NCBI GenBank assembly: GCA_045542595.1
Contig: JAZQLI010000043.1
Location: forward strand, 1 to 64,000
Source of the DNA: Scatosoma sp045542595
GTDB taxonomy: Bacteria > Bacillota > Clostridia > Christensenellales > Borkfalkiaceae
Direction: 5' to 3'
Length of the DNA: 64,000 nt
Shown here: piece by piece, positions 35,049 to 43,747 of the stretch
Numbering within the stretch: position 1 is the stretch's first letter
Layout of the letters: each line of letters opens with the position of its first letter
The notes under the pieces: generated by a model
The model's database searches: none
Told to the model about the DNA's origin: nothing
The model's input: only the letters and a program-made list of their open reading frames with translations
Position numbers and translations under genes: made by a program

Positions 35049-35078
35049 AAAAATTCCCGTTATTCAACGGGAATTTTT
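35049..35078. terminator. bidirectional terminator
   Basis: AAAAATTCCCGTT (35049-35061), loop ATTC, AACGGGAATTTTT (35066-35078), between the convergent tmcAL and phosphoesterase genes. Confidence 0.9.
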
Positions 35079-35093
35079 ATTTGTATTGCAGTA

Positions 35094-36212
35094 TTAAAAC
35101 ATAACCGTATGCGTTTCCAACACGTTACCGTTATTATCGGTAAATTTCACTTCCATTTTATCTTTATTGAGTACAATCGCCGCGCCGATAATGCTTTCTT
35201 TTGTTACAGCCGAGCCGACGATGACGGGATAGTTATGCGGCAACGTGTTACGTTCGTCATCCTGCATTAAAATGGAAGCGACGTGCATATGCCCCGTAAT
35301 CATAAAGCGAACCCCTAAACGGTCTAATTCCGTATTCCAAGCTGCGTAGCATTCTCTTTCAATATCGAAAATTCCGCCCTTTTGTTTGGTGGTATACGAA
35401 GGACAAATATGACTAATTGCAAACGTGATTTTATCCTTATTGCAAAGCTTGGTATTTTTCAAAAAGGCAAGCTCGCGTTGTCTAAACGGTGAAAACAAAT
35501 TTACTCCACCATACACTTCGGGCGAATCGGCTTTAAATTGCGCCATTGCACCGTATTCTAAATGATTATCCACTTTATCTTCACCGCAATCGAGTGCAAC
35601 CCCGTTTAAGCAGCCGAGCTCGAACGTGAAATATGTATCCTTTCCGTTTGCGGGGAAATAGTCGGTAAAACGTTCGGCAAGTTTACCGCGCGTATCGTGG
35701 TTGCCCCTTACGAATATAACGGGAATTTTCCCTTGCGACATTTCGCCGACGAATTTACAAACGTCAATATAATTTTCAACCGTTTCCACTTCGCCGATAT
35801 CGCCGTTGACGATTAATACGTCTAAATCGTCGCCGAAAAACGTAGCGAGTTTCGCCGCCTTTTCAAAATGATAATGTACGTCGGCGATATGATACATATT
35901 GATATTTTCCGTCTTTGTAAGCGGTTTAAACGTAAACGTTTCCGTTTGCGGTTCGCCCATCTTCGAATAATACGCTTTTCTTTGAATGGTTTCTTTATAA
36001 ATTACTTCATATGCCTTTGCTTCGTTTAAAACGGATTGCGGAACACGAATTTTTGCATAATCTTTTTCCGAACTTAACACACCGGAATTTTCTTCATAGT
36101 ACACGTCATTACCTACGTGCACGGCTATCATTCCGTTAGCGTTGGCATTGACGAGTATTTCATATTCGTTACCGATAACGAACACCGACGGGGGACAAAG
36201 TAAAAACGACAT
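35094..36212 (-). CDS. calcineurin-like metallophosphoesterase
   Basis: A 372-residue protein. After a beta-rich N-terminal domain of about 110 residues come the five metal motifs: MYHIADVHYH (DxH), VNGDIGE (GDxG type), VRGNHDTRG, ISHICPS and ITGHMHVAS. There is no signal peptide, so it is cytoplasmic. The substrate cannot be told; the two-domain layout resembles phosphoesterases that act on nucleotides or lipids. It has its own promoter and is not strictly part of the glycerol-1-phosphate operon upstream. Confidence 0.85.
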   Translation of the reverse strand: MSFLLCPPSVFVIGNEYEILVNANANGMIAVHVGNDVYYEENSGVLSSEKDYAKIRVPQSVLNEAKAYEVIYKETIQRKAYYSKMGEPQTETFTFKPLTKTENINMYHIADVHYHFEKAAKLATFFGDDLDVLIVNGDIGEVETVENYIDVCKFVGEMSQGKIPVIFVRGNHDTRGKLAERFTDYFPANGKDTYFTFELGCLNGVALDCGEDKVDNHLEYGAMAQFKADSPEVYGGVNLFSPFRQRELAFLKNTKLCNKDKITFAISHICPSYTTKQKGGIFDIERECYAAWNTELDRLGVRFMITGHMHVASILMQDDERNTLPHNYPVIVGSAVTKESIIGAAIVLNKDKMEVKFTDNNGNVLETHTVMF

Positions 36213-36235
36213 AATAGTTTACTCCTTATTGGATT

Positions 36236-36273
36236 GATAGTACTATCATACCAAATTTCAACAAATTCCACAA
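36236..36273 (-). promoter_or_regulatory. promoter of the phosphoesterase with palindrome on the -10 box
   Basis: On the minus strand TTGTGG (36273-36268), 17-nt spacer, TATGAT (36250-36245). A perfect palindrome GATAGTACTATC (36236-36247) overlaps the -10 box and start site, as a repressor site would. Confidence 0.6.
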
Positions 36274-36301
36274 TAAAATTTTTTGCTTATTTATTATAGA
36301 A

Positions 36302-37006
36302 TTATAACAAAAACGCCAATTTTTCTTTGAGTGTTCTATAATCGTCAATTTCCACGTAATCCAACCCAAAAATACGGATATGACTATCCCCACCGCCGTC
36401 GCCAAAGTCGTCGCCGACGTATAAAATTTCATCCTTTTTATAGCCGTTTTCTTTGGCATATGCCATTACGGCATCGTATTTATTGTACTTCTTTTCCGTA
36501 AAATCGAACGACGACGAACCGCCTATATATACGGCGTAATCAGGGAAAAGTTGTAATACTTCGGGATATAAAACTTTACGCTTTTCACGAGTAGGGTCAA
36601 AGGCAAGCTTGTCCGTTATATCTGCTTTCGTACCCAAAAGCGGAAATGTAACCATTCCTGTAGAGTGAAACTCTACACTGTCCCCTTTAAATTTTGTATA
36701 GCCGTATTTTTCGCGTAAATATGTAATGGTTTTAATAAAATATTCTTTATCGGGTTTACACGTTTCCGCACGAACGATAGTAAATTGACCGTCCATCATT
36801 TTACTTTCTTGCATACCGTAGTTTGCAACGATATCCACGGGGTATTGCCCCATTTGTTCGTATATACGCTGTGCACCACCAGCGCCAACCATAATCACTT
36901 TATATTTTTTTTGCAAGGCGTCTAACACCGAGCGGTTTTCTTCTTCCAACTTGGAACGGTGCTGCGTAAGCGTTCCGTCTAAATCAAAACAAATCAACTT
37001 CTTCAT
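36302..37006 (-). CDS. HAD-IIB phosphatase, phosphomannomutase-like
   Basis: A 234-residue HAD protein. Motif I is CFDLDGTLTQHR, and motif III is LYVGDDFGDGGGD. The cap region (ANYGMQESKMMDGQ, VEFHSTGMVTFPLLG) resembles eukaryotic-type phosphomannomutase and sucrose-phosphatase-like HADs. A role on a sugar or glycerol phosphate is likely. It follows the glycerol-1-phosphate dehydrogenase by 9 nt, so it may act on the product of that enzyme; this is inferred from position only. Confidence 0.8.
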   Translation of the reverse strand: MKKLICFDLDGTLTQHRSKLEEENRSVLDALQKKYKVIMVGAGGAQRIYEQMGQYPVDIVANYGMQESKMMDGQFTIVRAETCKPDKEYFIKTITYLREKYGYTKFKGDSVEFHSTGMVTFPLLGTKADITDKLAFDPTREKRKVLYPEVLQLFPDYAVYIGGSSSFDFTEKKYNKYDAVMAYAKENGYKKDEILYVGDDFGDGGGDSHIRIFGLDYVEIDDYRTLKEKLAFLL

Positions 37007-37015
37007 AGCGGTAAA

Positions 37016-38116
37016 TTAATAATATTTTTCCATTAAAACAGGTTTGAGTTTTTCAGTTAAGCCCAAATCGTGTGCCAAAGTGAGTACTGTATATCTATCG
37101 CGCACGGTATACGCTTTTTCTATTGCTTCTTCCAGCGTTTCGCGCCGTACGCCGATTTGAGAAAACCGCACGGGACAAGACATCTTGATAAGCATATCTT
37201 TTACCGTATCGACCGACGGCAATTTATCAACGAGTTTATATACTTCTTCCGCGCCCGTAAAAGCAATTTTATTTTCCTTTATATATCGGTAAATTTCAAT
37301 GGACATTAACGTACCTATTGCCACCTTTAAGCCGTGTAAAGGAATTTTTTCACCGCGACGGACAAAATCCATTTCCAAGAAATGGGAAATATGATGTTCG
37401 CTACCGCTTGCAGGGCGTGAATTACCGCATTGCGCCATAGATAAGCCTGCCGTAATTAAAGCCTGCATTAACTCCGCAACCGCTTCCCCTTTATACTCCG
37501 TTAAATCTTCAAAAGCATTCATACAAGCCGTACGTGCTTTCTCCATAAGCGCAAACGCTTCTTCGTGTATCGGCTCACCCTTGACGATATGCGCCATTTG
37601 CCAATCGGTAAGGCAAGTAAATTTCCCCATAATATCGCCAAAGCCTGCCGCCGTCATAATTTTCGGCGCTTTACGTACCACTTCCAAATCGATTAAAATA
37701 TCTTCGGGGGTATGTACTTCGTCGGTTACTTTAAAACCACCGCGCATCAAAGCCGCGCCTTTAGAACAATATCCGTCCATACTTGCCGCCGTAGCAAAAA
37801 CGCCGCAAGGAATATTTCTACGTGTGGAAACCGATTTCGCCATATCGTTGAGCGTACCGCTACCCACTGACAAGACGTAATCGGCTTGCTTTGCCAAAAG
37901 GTATGCCTGTTCGCATTTATCTTCGGAGGGCACTAATTCTTCGTCGGGATAAAAGACGTCGATAATTTTTACACCGTGTTCTTGTAATGCACCCTTGAAT
38001 TCTTCCGCATACGGTTTTGTGTTGACGTCGTACATTATTGCCAACGTTTTGTTTTTAATCTTTTTAAAAAATTGCTTAAAGCCGCTTTGATTGCGATATT
38101 CGATATTCATTTGCAT
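37016..38116 (-). CDS. sn-glycerol-1-phosphate dehydrogenase (AraM/EgsA type)
   Basis: A 366-residue iron-containing-ADH-fold enzyme. The NAD-binding GSGTLNDMAKSVS and the metal ligands in FGDIMGKFT, GSEHHISHF and PLHGLKVAIG match glycerol-1-phosphate dehydrogenase, which reduces DHAP to sn-glycerol-1-phosphate, the archaeal stereoisomer. Bacterial AraM makes the precursor of heptaprenylglyceryl lipids. It lies between mgtC (25 nt upstream) and the HAD gene. No prenylglyceryl phosphate synthase (PcrB) is in the window. Confidence 0.88.
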   Translation of the reverse strand: MQMNIEYRNQSGFKQFFKKIKNKTLAIMYDVNTKPYAEEFKGALQEHGVKIIDVFYPDEELVPSEDKCEQAYLLAKQADYVLSVGSGTLNDMAKSVSTRRNIPCGVFATAASMDGYCSKGAALMRGGFKVTDEVHTPEDILIDLEVVRKAPKIMTAAGFGDIMGKFTCLTDWQMAHIVKGEPIHEEAFALMEKARTACMNAFEDLTEYKGEAVAELMQALITAGLSMAQCGNSRPASGSEHHISHFLEMDFVRRGEKIPLHGLKVAIGTLMSIEIYRYIKENKIAFTGAEEVYKLVDKLPSVDTVKDMLIKMSCPVRFSQIGVRRETLEEAIEKAYTVRDRYTVLTLAHDLGLTEKLKPVLMEKYY

Positions 38117-38141
38117 AAATATGTTTCCTTAAATTAGTATA

Positions 38142-38786
38142 TTAATCGTTTTCGCAACGTTCAATGGAGATAACAAACGGATTTTCAGCTACGATTTCAT
38201 TTAAGCGCGCTGAAGAATATTCCGTTTCCGTATTTAAAGTAGCGCTATATACTACGTGCTCGTTTTCACGCTTGATAACCAAATGATTAAACCTATCCGT
38301 ACCGAAAATTTCCTTAATTTTTAAATTTTCTTCTCCCGTATGTAAAAATTCTATTTTTACCGAATACATTTTACTTGTACGGAATAATTTGCTATGCAAA
38401 AACATTTGTACGGCAATCATTACAACCGTTGCAACAACGGCAACCACGTACAACGAAGCACCGCAAGCCATACCCACGCCTGCCGTTGCCCATACGCCTG
38501 CCGCCGTAGTTAAACCTTTTACTTCGTGTTGTTTGTATACAATCATACCTGCGCCGAGAAAACCAACGCCGGATACGATTTGCGCCGCAATTCTACCGGG
38601 GTCGCCGTTACCGATATATCGAGAAATAATCGTCATCAACGCAGCGCCTACACATACGATTGTATGCGTGCGAATACCTGCTTCTTTAGAGCGCATTCTT
38701 CTTTCAAAACCGATTGCAAACCCCAAAATAATAGAAAGGAGCAAATCGGGCAACATACCAAGTTGCGTTAAAATTTCTTCCCACAT
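38142..38786 (-). CDS. MgtC/SapB-family membrane protein
   Basis: A 214-residue protein. Four hydrophobic helices carry the MgtC strings ILGFAIGFERRMRSKEAGIRTH, IVSGVGFLGAGMI and GLTTAAGVWATAGVGMA. The C-terminal soluble part (about 140-214) is short and ACT-like, as in Bacillus and Clostridia members. The function in non-pathogens is unsettled (magnesium stress or ATPase control). It heads the operon with the glycerol-1-phosphate dehydrogenase. Confidence 0.88.
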   Translation of the reverse strand: MWEEILTQLGMLPDLLLSIILGFAIGFERRMRSKEAGIRTHTIVCVGAALMTIISRYIGNGDPGRIAAQIVSGVGFLGAGMIVYKQHEVKGLTTAAGVWATAGVGMACGASLYVVAVVATVVMIAVQMFLHSKLFRTSKMYSVKIEFLHTGEENLKIKEIFGTDRFNHLVIKRENEHVVYSATLNTETEYSSARLNEIVAENPFVISIERCEND

Positions 38787-38823
38787 ACTTTGAAATTCTC
38801 CTTATACTTTATATTATTGTAAT

Positions 38824-38852
38824 ACTATACTATATTCTTTTGAGAAAGTCAA
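38824..38852 (-). promoter_or_regulatory. promoter of the mgtC series
   Basis: On the minus strand TTGACT (38852-38847), 17-nt spacer, TATAGT (38829-38824). Confidence 0.75.
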
Positions 38853-38929
38853 TATGAATTTCTAATTTAATGTTCAAAAATACCATTTTTATAAATTGCG
38901 CACAACAATTTACTGTATTTTATAAAATA

Positions 38930-39748
38930 CTATTCAACGATTTGCGCAGTCTTTGCAAATACAAAGGTAGGCTTTTCGCCGTCTTTCGCCGCTTTTACGT
39001 CGTCTAACGTTACTTCGCCACAGAGTACACAAACGGTATCTACGCCTGCATTTACCCCCGAAGCGATATCGGTATACAATCTATCCCCAACAACTACAAT
39101 GTCCTTTTTCTCGCAACCGAATTTCTTCATCAATTCTAATACCATAGTAGGCTGCGGTTTACCGATAAACACGGGCTTTTTACCCGTAGCATACTCTATC
39201 CCTAGGCACATAGAACCGCAATCGGGAATAGCACCAAAATCTACAGGGCAAACCCAGTCGGGATTCGTTGCATAATACGGTACGTCGAGTTTTGTCAATA
39301 CTTCGCACGTGGTACGGAGCTTTTCCCCCGTAATTTCGGGGTCGAACGCCACTAAAACCGCGCCGATATCTCGCGAAAAGCTTTGCGTTACGCTTAAACC
39401 GCTTGTTTTTAATTCTTCTATAAAAGACTCCGTACCCTGTGCGTAAACGAGTTTGTCAGGAAATTTTTCTTTGAATATCATAATAGCGGCTTGCGCGGAC
39501 GTGAAAAAGTTGTCTTCGTCAATATCCGTTATCCCCAAGCCGTTTAATTTTTTAATATAATCTTTTACTGATTTAGAAGGATTATTTGTAATAAACGCGT
39601 ACCTACCCCCTTTGTTTTTGATGGCGGCAAGCATTTCTATAATACCTTCAAACAAACTGTTTTCACGGTATATCGTACCGTCCATATCGAACAAAAAGAG
39701 TTTTTTTGTCTTTAACGCATCGGCATTTTTACCAAAATAGTCTTGCAT
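38930..39748 (-). CDS. HAD-IIA phosphatase (NagD/phosphoglycolate-glycerol phosphatase type)
   Basis: A 272-residue HAD-IIA protein. Motifs are LFDMDGTIYREN, ITNNPSKS and the C-terminal GDRLYTDIASGVNAG. It is the last gene of the glycerol-phosphate oxidation operon, 11 nt after the DUF1667 gene. Members hydrolyse small phosphates such as glycerol phosphate or phosphoglycolate. A role in clearing excess glycerol-3-phosphate or a related metabolite fits the context. Confidence 0.88.
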   Translation of the reverse strand: MQDYFGKNADALKTKKLFLFDMDGTIYRENSLFEGIIEMLAAIKNKGGRYAFITNNPSKSVKDYIKKLNGLGITDIDEDNFFTSAQAAIMIFKEKFPDKLVYAQGTESFIEELKTSGLSVTQSFSRDIGAVLVAFDPEITGEKLRTTCEVLTKLDVPYYATNPDWVCPVDFGAIPDCGSMCLGIEYATGKKPVFIGKPQPTMVLELMKKFGCEKKDIVVVGDRLYTDIASGVNAGVDTVCVLCGEVTLDDVKAAKDGEKPTFVFAKTAQIVE

Positions 39749-39759
39749 ACGTACTCCTT

Positions 39760-40107
39760 TTAATTTGCACTCCCTGCCGCCACAAGCGCTACGCCGTCGG
39801 AAACGTCTTCTATGATTACGTCGCCGATTTTAACGGGTAATACACAAGTAGCCGCATTTATCTTTTTCATTACGTTAAATATCTCGCTCTTTTTTATCGG
39901 TTCGGCGGTTTTTACGGGCACGAGCGTGCCGTCCGTCGCACGCACGGTAGACGTTACTACGCGTTTGGGACAAACCACTTCGTTTTCAGCGTATATATTA
40001 CCGCGCAAACAACCGTTTCCCGTTACGGAAACCGCTTTTCCGTTTTCCGCAACCACTTCAATTTGACAACCGATAGGACATTCGATACAAGTCAACGTTG
40101 TTTTCAT
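39760..40107 (-). CDS. DUF1667 redox-associated protein
   Basis: A 115-residue protein with an N-terminal Cys cluster, CIECPIGCQIEV followed by GNGCLRG and VVCPKR, suggesting a bound iron-sulfur or metal centre. DUF1667 proteins regularly follow the GlpA-like and pyridine-nucleotide oxidoreductase pair found here. It overlaps the upstream gene by four bases (ATGA). It is a likely third subunit of the complex, perhaps the electron exit. Function not demonstrated. Confidence 0.85.
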   Translation of the reverse strand: MKTTLTCIECPIGCQIEVVAENGKAVSVTGNGCLRGNIYAENEVVCPKRVVTSTVRATDGTLVPVKTAEPIKKSEIFNVMKKINAATCVLPVKIGDVIIEDVSDGVALVAAGSAN

Positions 40108-41363
40108 TGTGCCGCCTCCTCCAAATACACTTCTATTTTTCCGTTTACCCCAGCCAGCTTCGTTTCGCTTAAAATAAGCGTTTCCATTTCACCCGGAACG
40201 GCAATTTGTTTTTTACGTTGTAATAACACGGTATCGCCGCATTTTGCCGTGATGGTACAATTACGGAAAGTGTTGGTTACGCGGAAAAACAATTTCACGT
40301 TGCCTTTCATATTTTTATCTATTTTTTGCGGCACGACGTAACCGATATTTTTGCCGTTTATAACGTCTACTACGTCCCGTTGCGCTTGTACGCTTTGTAC
40401 GTATTTTGCCGCCGACGAACCTGCCGTTTCCGCTTCTTCGGATACAAAATCGACAAGGTCGTGCACCTGCAATACGTTTCCGCAAGCGAATATTCCGTCA
40501 ACGAGCGTTTCTCGGTTTTGATATACCACCGCGCCGCGCGTTCTAGGCGACAATTCTACTTGCGCCAGCTTTGTAAGCTCGTTTTCAGGGATTAAGCCTA
40601 CTGAAAACAAAACGGTATCGCAATCGAAATGCATTTCCGTGCCTTTAATCGGTTTTTTATTTTCGTCGACTTTGGATATTACCACGCCCGTAACCCGTTT
40701 GTCCCCTTCAATCTTCGTAATGGTATGATTCAAATACAAAGGAATATCAAAATCGTCTAAGCACTGTGCGATATTCCGTTTTAATCCGCTAGAATAGGGC
40801 ATAATTTCGCATACGGCGTGCACCTTCGCTCCTTCCAACGTCATACGGCGCGCCATAATTAAACCGATATCCCCCGAGCCTAAAATGACTACGCTTTTGC
40901 CCGGTAGATATCCTTTTATATTGACGTATTTTTGCGCCGTACCAGCCGAATACACCCCAGCAGGACGGCTGCCTGCTACGTTTAACGCGCCCCTGCTGCG
41001 TTCGCGACAGCCCATAGCTAAAATAATTGCTTTGGCTTGCAAGGTAAACACGCCTTCTTCCGTATTGATTGCCGTAATTTGTTTATCTTTCGAAACGGAA
41101 AGTACCGTGGTTTGTTTCTTTACGCATATATTGCGTTTTTCTACTTCGTCAATAAAACGAGCCGCGTATTCAGGGCCTGAAAGACTCTCTTTAAAACGAG
41201 TCAATCCAAAACCGTTATGGATACACTGATTTAAAATACCGCCCAAGCGGTCTTCCCGTTCTAAAATTAAAACGTCTTGTACGCCGCTATCATAGGCAGC
41301 TATTGCCGCCGCAAGCCCTGCAGGTCCACCGCCGATTATTACAATATCGTATACGTTTTTCAT
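40104..41363 (-). CDS. FAD/NAD(P)-dependent oxidoreductase, partner of GlpA-like protein
   Basis: A 419-residue two-dinucleotide-fold protein. The FAD site is IIGGGPAGLAAAIAAY, a second Rossmann motif is VVILGSGDIGLIMARRM, and the C-terminal FAD segment is VDGIFACGNVLQVHD. It resembles the second subunit of opine/proline-type dehydrogenases and of clostridial glycerol-3-phosphate oxidising complexes. It starts in a four-base overlap with the GlpA-like gene. It may pass electrons from GlpA to NAD or another carrier. Confidence 0.87.
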   Translation of the reverse strand: MKNVYDIVIIGGGPAGLAAAIAAYDSGVQDVLILEREDRLGGILNQCIHNGFGLTRFKESLSGPEYAARFIDEVEKRNICVKKQTTVLSVSKDKQITAINTEEGVFTLQAKAIILAMGCRERSRGALNVAGSRPAGVYSAGTAQKYVNIKGYLPGKSVVILGSGDIGLIMARRMTLEGAKVHAVCEIMPYSSGLKRNIAQCLDDFDIPLYLNHTITKIEGDKRVTGVVISKVDENKKPIKGTEMHFDCDTVLFSVGLIPENELTKLAQVELSPRTRGAVVYQNRETLVDGIFACGNVLQVHDLVDFVSEEAETAGSSAAKYVQSVQAQRDVVDVINGKNIGYVVPQKIDKNMKGNVKLFFRVTNTFRNCTITAKCGDTVLLQRKKQIAVPGEMETLILSETKLAGVNGKIEVYLEEAAQ

Positions 41364-42790
41364 TTGCTCACCCCCACGACGAGTTCCGCTCCTTTACCGT
41401 TTTTGGTTACTTTTTCAAAGGGAACGTTTTGTTCTTTGGCAATCAATTCCGCTACGTACGGCTGACAAAATCCGCCCTGACAACGCCCCATACCAGCACG
41501 CGTTCTACGTTTTACCGCGTCGATATTTTTCGCAGGGGGATTTTCACGGATTGCCCGTAATATTTCCCCTTCGGTGATTTGTTCGCAACGGCACACGATA
41601 CGCCCGTATGAAGGATTCTTTTTAATTACTTCGTTCTTTTCTTCGATAGATAAATCTTTAAAGAAATATTCCGCTTCTCGTTTTCCGTTGAAGTGTGCGT
41701 TTATTGTAAGCGACAAGTGTTTGGAAACGAGTTCTTCCACTACGTATTTAGCGATAGCAGGTGCGGACGTAAGTCCCGGAGATTCTATCCCTGCACAATG
41801 GATTACTCCTGCGCAGAGTTTGCTTTCTTCCAAAACAAAATCGTGTTTCGTAGAATATGCGCGAACACCCGTAAAAGACGTAATCGTATTATATAAAGGT
41901 GTATTTTTGCACATCTTGTTCACTTTTTCTATAACGAAAGCCATACCTTCCGCCGTTGTATCGGTAGAGCCGTTATCCACTTCTTCCGACGTAGGGCCAA
42001 GCAAGATATTTTTATCCGCGGTTTGCGTAACCAAAATACCCTTTCCCTTTTCGGTAGGCGTGAAAAATAAGGTATGCGAAACAAAATCGCCGCTCTCTCT
42101 ATCCAACAAAATATATTCGCCTTTTCTTCCACGAACTTCGATATCGGTATCTCCTACCATAGCCGCAATTTTACCGCTTGCAAGCCCTGCGCAGTTGATA
42201 ACGAGTTTTCCTTGTACCGTTTGTCCGTCAACCGATTGTACGGTAAACGCACCGTTTGCTTTTTCAATAGACGTAACTTCGAAATCGGTATATAATTTCG
42301 CACCGTTATCCATTGCGTTACCGATAGCGGCAATAGTCAAGCCGTAAGGACAAATGATACCGCCCGTTTTAGCGTGTAACGCACCAAGCGCGTCATCTGT
42401 AATATTCGGCTCTAATGCGCGCAGCTGCGCTTGAGAAAGTATTTCCATATCTTGTACGCCGTTGACTTCACCGCGCGCTTTTAACGCTTCCAGCGTTTGT
42501 AATTCAGCTTCGGAAAACGCCACGACAAGCGAGCCGTTGTTTACGTATTTTACCCCAAGTTCACGGGCATACGCTTCCATCATCTTATTGCCTAAAACGT
42601 TAAATTTAGCCTTTAACGTATTAGGCGCGGCGTCAAAGCCTGCGTGCACGATACCGCTATTCGCTTTGCTTTGCCCCATACAAACGTCGTTCTCTTTTTC
42701 CAGCATACAAACGGACAACGTATACTTTGTTAATTCGCGGAGTATCGTTCCACCGATTACCCCACCGCCTATTACGATTACGTCAAACAT
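41360..42790 (-). CDS. GlpA-like FAD-dependent glycerol-3-phosphate dehydrogenase
   Basis: A 476-residue DAO-fold flavoprotein. It starts with VIVIGGGVIGGTILREL and the substrate region GIVHAGFDAAPNTLKAKF. The C-terminal 90 residues form a BFD-like [2Fe-2S] domain (CRCEQ ... GMGRCQGGFC). This layout matches anaerobic GlpA-type dehydrogenases (and hydroxyglutarate oxidases, an alternative). The ATG at 42790 follows AGGAG by 5 nt; the GTG two codons upstream overlaps that site. First gene of a four-gene operon divergent from a DeoR-family regulator. Confidence 0.87.
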   Translation of the reverse strand: MFDVIVIGGGVIGGTILRELTKYTLSVCMLEKENDVCMGQSKANSGIVHAGFDAAPNTLKAKFNVLGNKMMEAYARELGVKYVNNGSLVVAFSEAELQTLEALKARGEVNGVQDMEILSQAQLRALEPNITDDALGALHAKTGGIICPYGLTIAAIGNAMDNGAKLYTDFEVTSIEKANGAFTVQSVDGQTVQGKLVINCAGLASGKIAAMVGDTDIEVRGRKGEYILLDRESGDFVSHTLFFTPTEKGKGILVTQTADKNILLGPTSEEVDNGSTDTTAEGMAFVIEKVNKMCKNTPLYNTITSFTGVRAYSTKHDFVLEESKLCAGVIHCAGIESPGLTSAPAIAKYVVEELVSKHLSLTINAHFNGKREAEYFFKDLSIEEKNEVIKKNPSYGRIVCRCEQITEGEILRAIRENPPAKNIDAVKRRTRAGMGRCQGGFCQPYVAELIAKEQNVPFEKVTKNGKGAELVVGVSK

Positions 42791-42815
42791 AACCACTCCT
42801 TTTAATGAAAAATAC

Positions 42816-42844
42816 TTGACAATTTTATTTTCCTATATTATACT
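42816..42844 (+). promoter_or_regulatory. divergent promoters of the DeoR gene and the glp-like operon
   Basis: Plus strand: TTGACA (42816-42821), 17-nt spacer, TATACT (42839-42844), giving the DeoR gene a leader of about 105 nt. Minus strand: a TATAAT (42842-42837) overlaps it, with a weak TTGCGT (42865-42860). The two polymerases would compete. Confidence 0.72.
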
Positions 42845-42902
42845 ATAAATTAATCAAATACGCAATACACTTTTACAAAAAAGGCATATTTGAAAGTAAA
42901 AA

Positions 42903-42949
42903 CGGAAAAACGAGCAATTTTTTTGCTCATTTTTCCGAGAACGAGCATT
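42903..42949 (+). promoter_or_regulatory. long inverted repeat before the DeoR-family gene
   Basis: CGGAAAAACGAGCAA (42903-42917) pairs with TTGCTCATTTTTCCG (42923-42937) around TTTTT, with a single mismatch. AACGAGCA recurs at 42909 and 42940, giving three GAGCA half-sites in 42 bp. It may be an autoregulatory operator or an mRNA stem that limits translation. Confidence 0.65.
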
Positions 42950-42954
42950 AAAAA

Positions 42955-43704
42955 ATGAAAGATTCACAAGAAAAAGAACTTTTACAACTATTACAAGACC
43001 GCGAATACGCAACGATTGAAGAAATTGCGGAAGCTTTATACGTCAGCCCTTCTACGGTGAGAAGAAAACTCAATTTACTGCAAAGCAAGGGGTTGGTTAC
43101 CCGTACGCACGGCGGCGCGCAACTCAACAACAACAATAATTTCTTTCCCAGCTTTACCTTTCGGGTACATCAAAACAGTTTTGAAAAGAAAAAAATGGCG
43201 CTTGCCGCCATTAAACTGATTAAAAACGGCGATTTGGTTTTTTTGGACGGAACTACTTCCGCGTTCTTTATCGCAGAATATTTATCCGAACTGAAAAATA
43301 TCCGAGTAATTACCAACGGTATAGATACCCTTTCATTACTTGCCAAGCACAACGTATCCGCCTATTCTACGGGCGGTTACGTACAAGAAAGCAACCGTTC
43401 GGTGCTCGTTGGACATTATGCGGAAGAAATGATTAGCAGTTTTCACGCGGACATCGCCTTTTTTTCTGCACAGTCTATGGATAATAACGGGGAAATTTAC
43501 GATTGTTTCGAAGAAGAAAACGTAATTAGAAAAGCTATGATAAAACACGCGTCTAAAAGAGTATTTCTTTGCGACAGTACAAAATTCGGCAGGACTTCTC
43601 CCTTTCATTTATGCTCTTTAAACGACGTGGATTATATCGTTAGCAACCATCAATTACCGAGTTTTATAAAACACGATAAAATGCCCGAAATTATCACCGA
43701 GTAA
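42955..43704 (+). CDS. DeoR-family regulator, GlpR-like
   Basis: A 249-residue regulator. The N-terminal helix-turn-helix reads YATIEEIAEALYVSPSTVRRKL, followed by the family string LVTRTHGGA. The C-terminal DeoR sensor domain has DGTTSAFFIAEYL and VITNG, which bind phosphorylated sugars. Its divergent position next to the GlpA-like operon suggests control by glycerol-3-phosphate. No clear ribosome site precedes the ATG, and a strong hairpin ends 17 nt before it. Confidence 0.9.
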   Translation: MKDSQEKELLQLLQDREYATIEEIAEALYVSPSTVRRKLNLLQSKGLVTRTHGGAQLNNNNNFFPSFTFRVHQNSFEKKKMALAAIKLIKNGDLVFLDGTTSAFFIAEYLSELKNIRVITNGIDTLSLLAKHNVSAYSTGGYVQESNRSVLVGHYAEEMISSFHADIAFFSAQSMDNNGEIYDCFEEENVIRKAMIKHASKRVFLCDSTKFGRTSPFHLCSLNDVDYIVSNHQLPSFIKHDKMPEIITE

Positions 43705-43708
43705 GCAA

Positions 43709-43747
43709 CGGCGAGTATGCAAAACCGCATACTCGCCGCACTTTTTT
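43709..43747 (+). terminator. terminator of the DeoR-family gene
   Basis: CGGCGAGTATGC (43709-43720), loop AAAACC, GCATACTCGCCG (43727-43738), then CACTTTTTT. Confidence 0.88.

Noticed and set aside
36226..36459. A 77-residue frame overlapping the HAD gene end
   Set aside because: It lies mostly inside the HAD phosphatase gene in another frame and runs into the phosphoesterase promoter.
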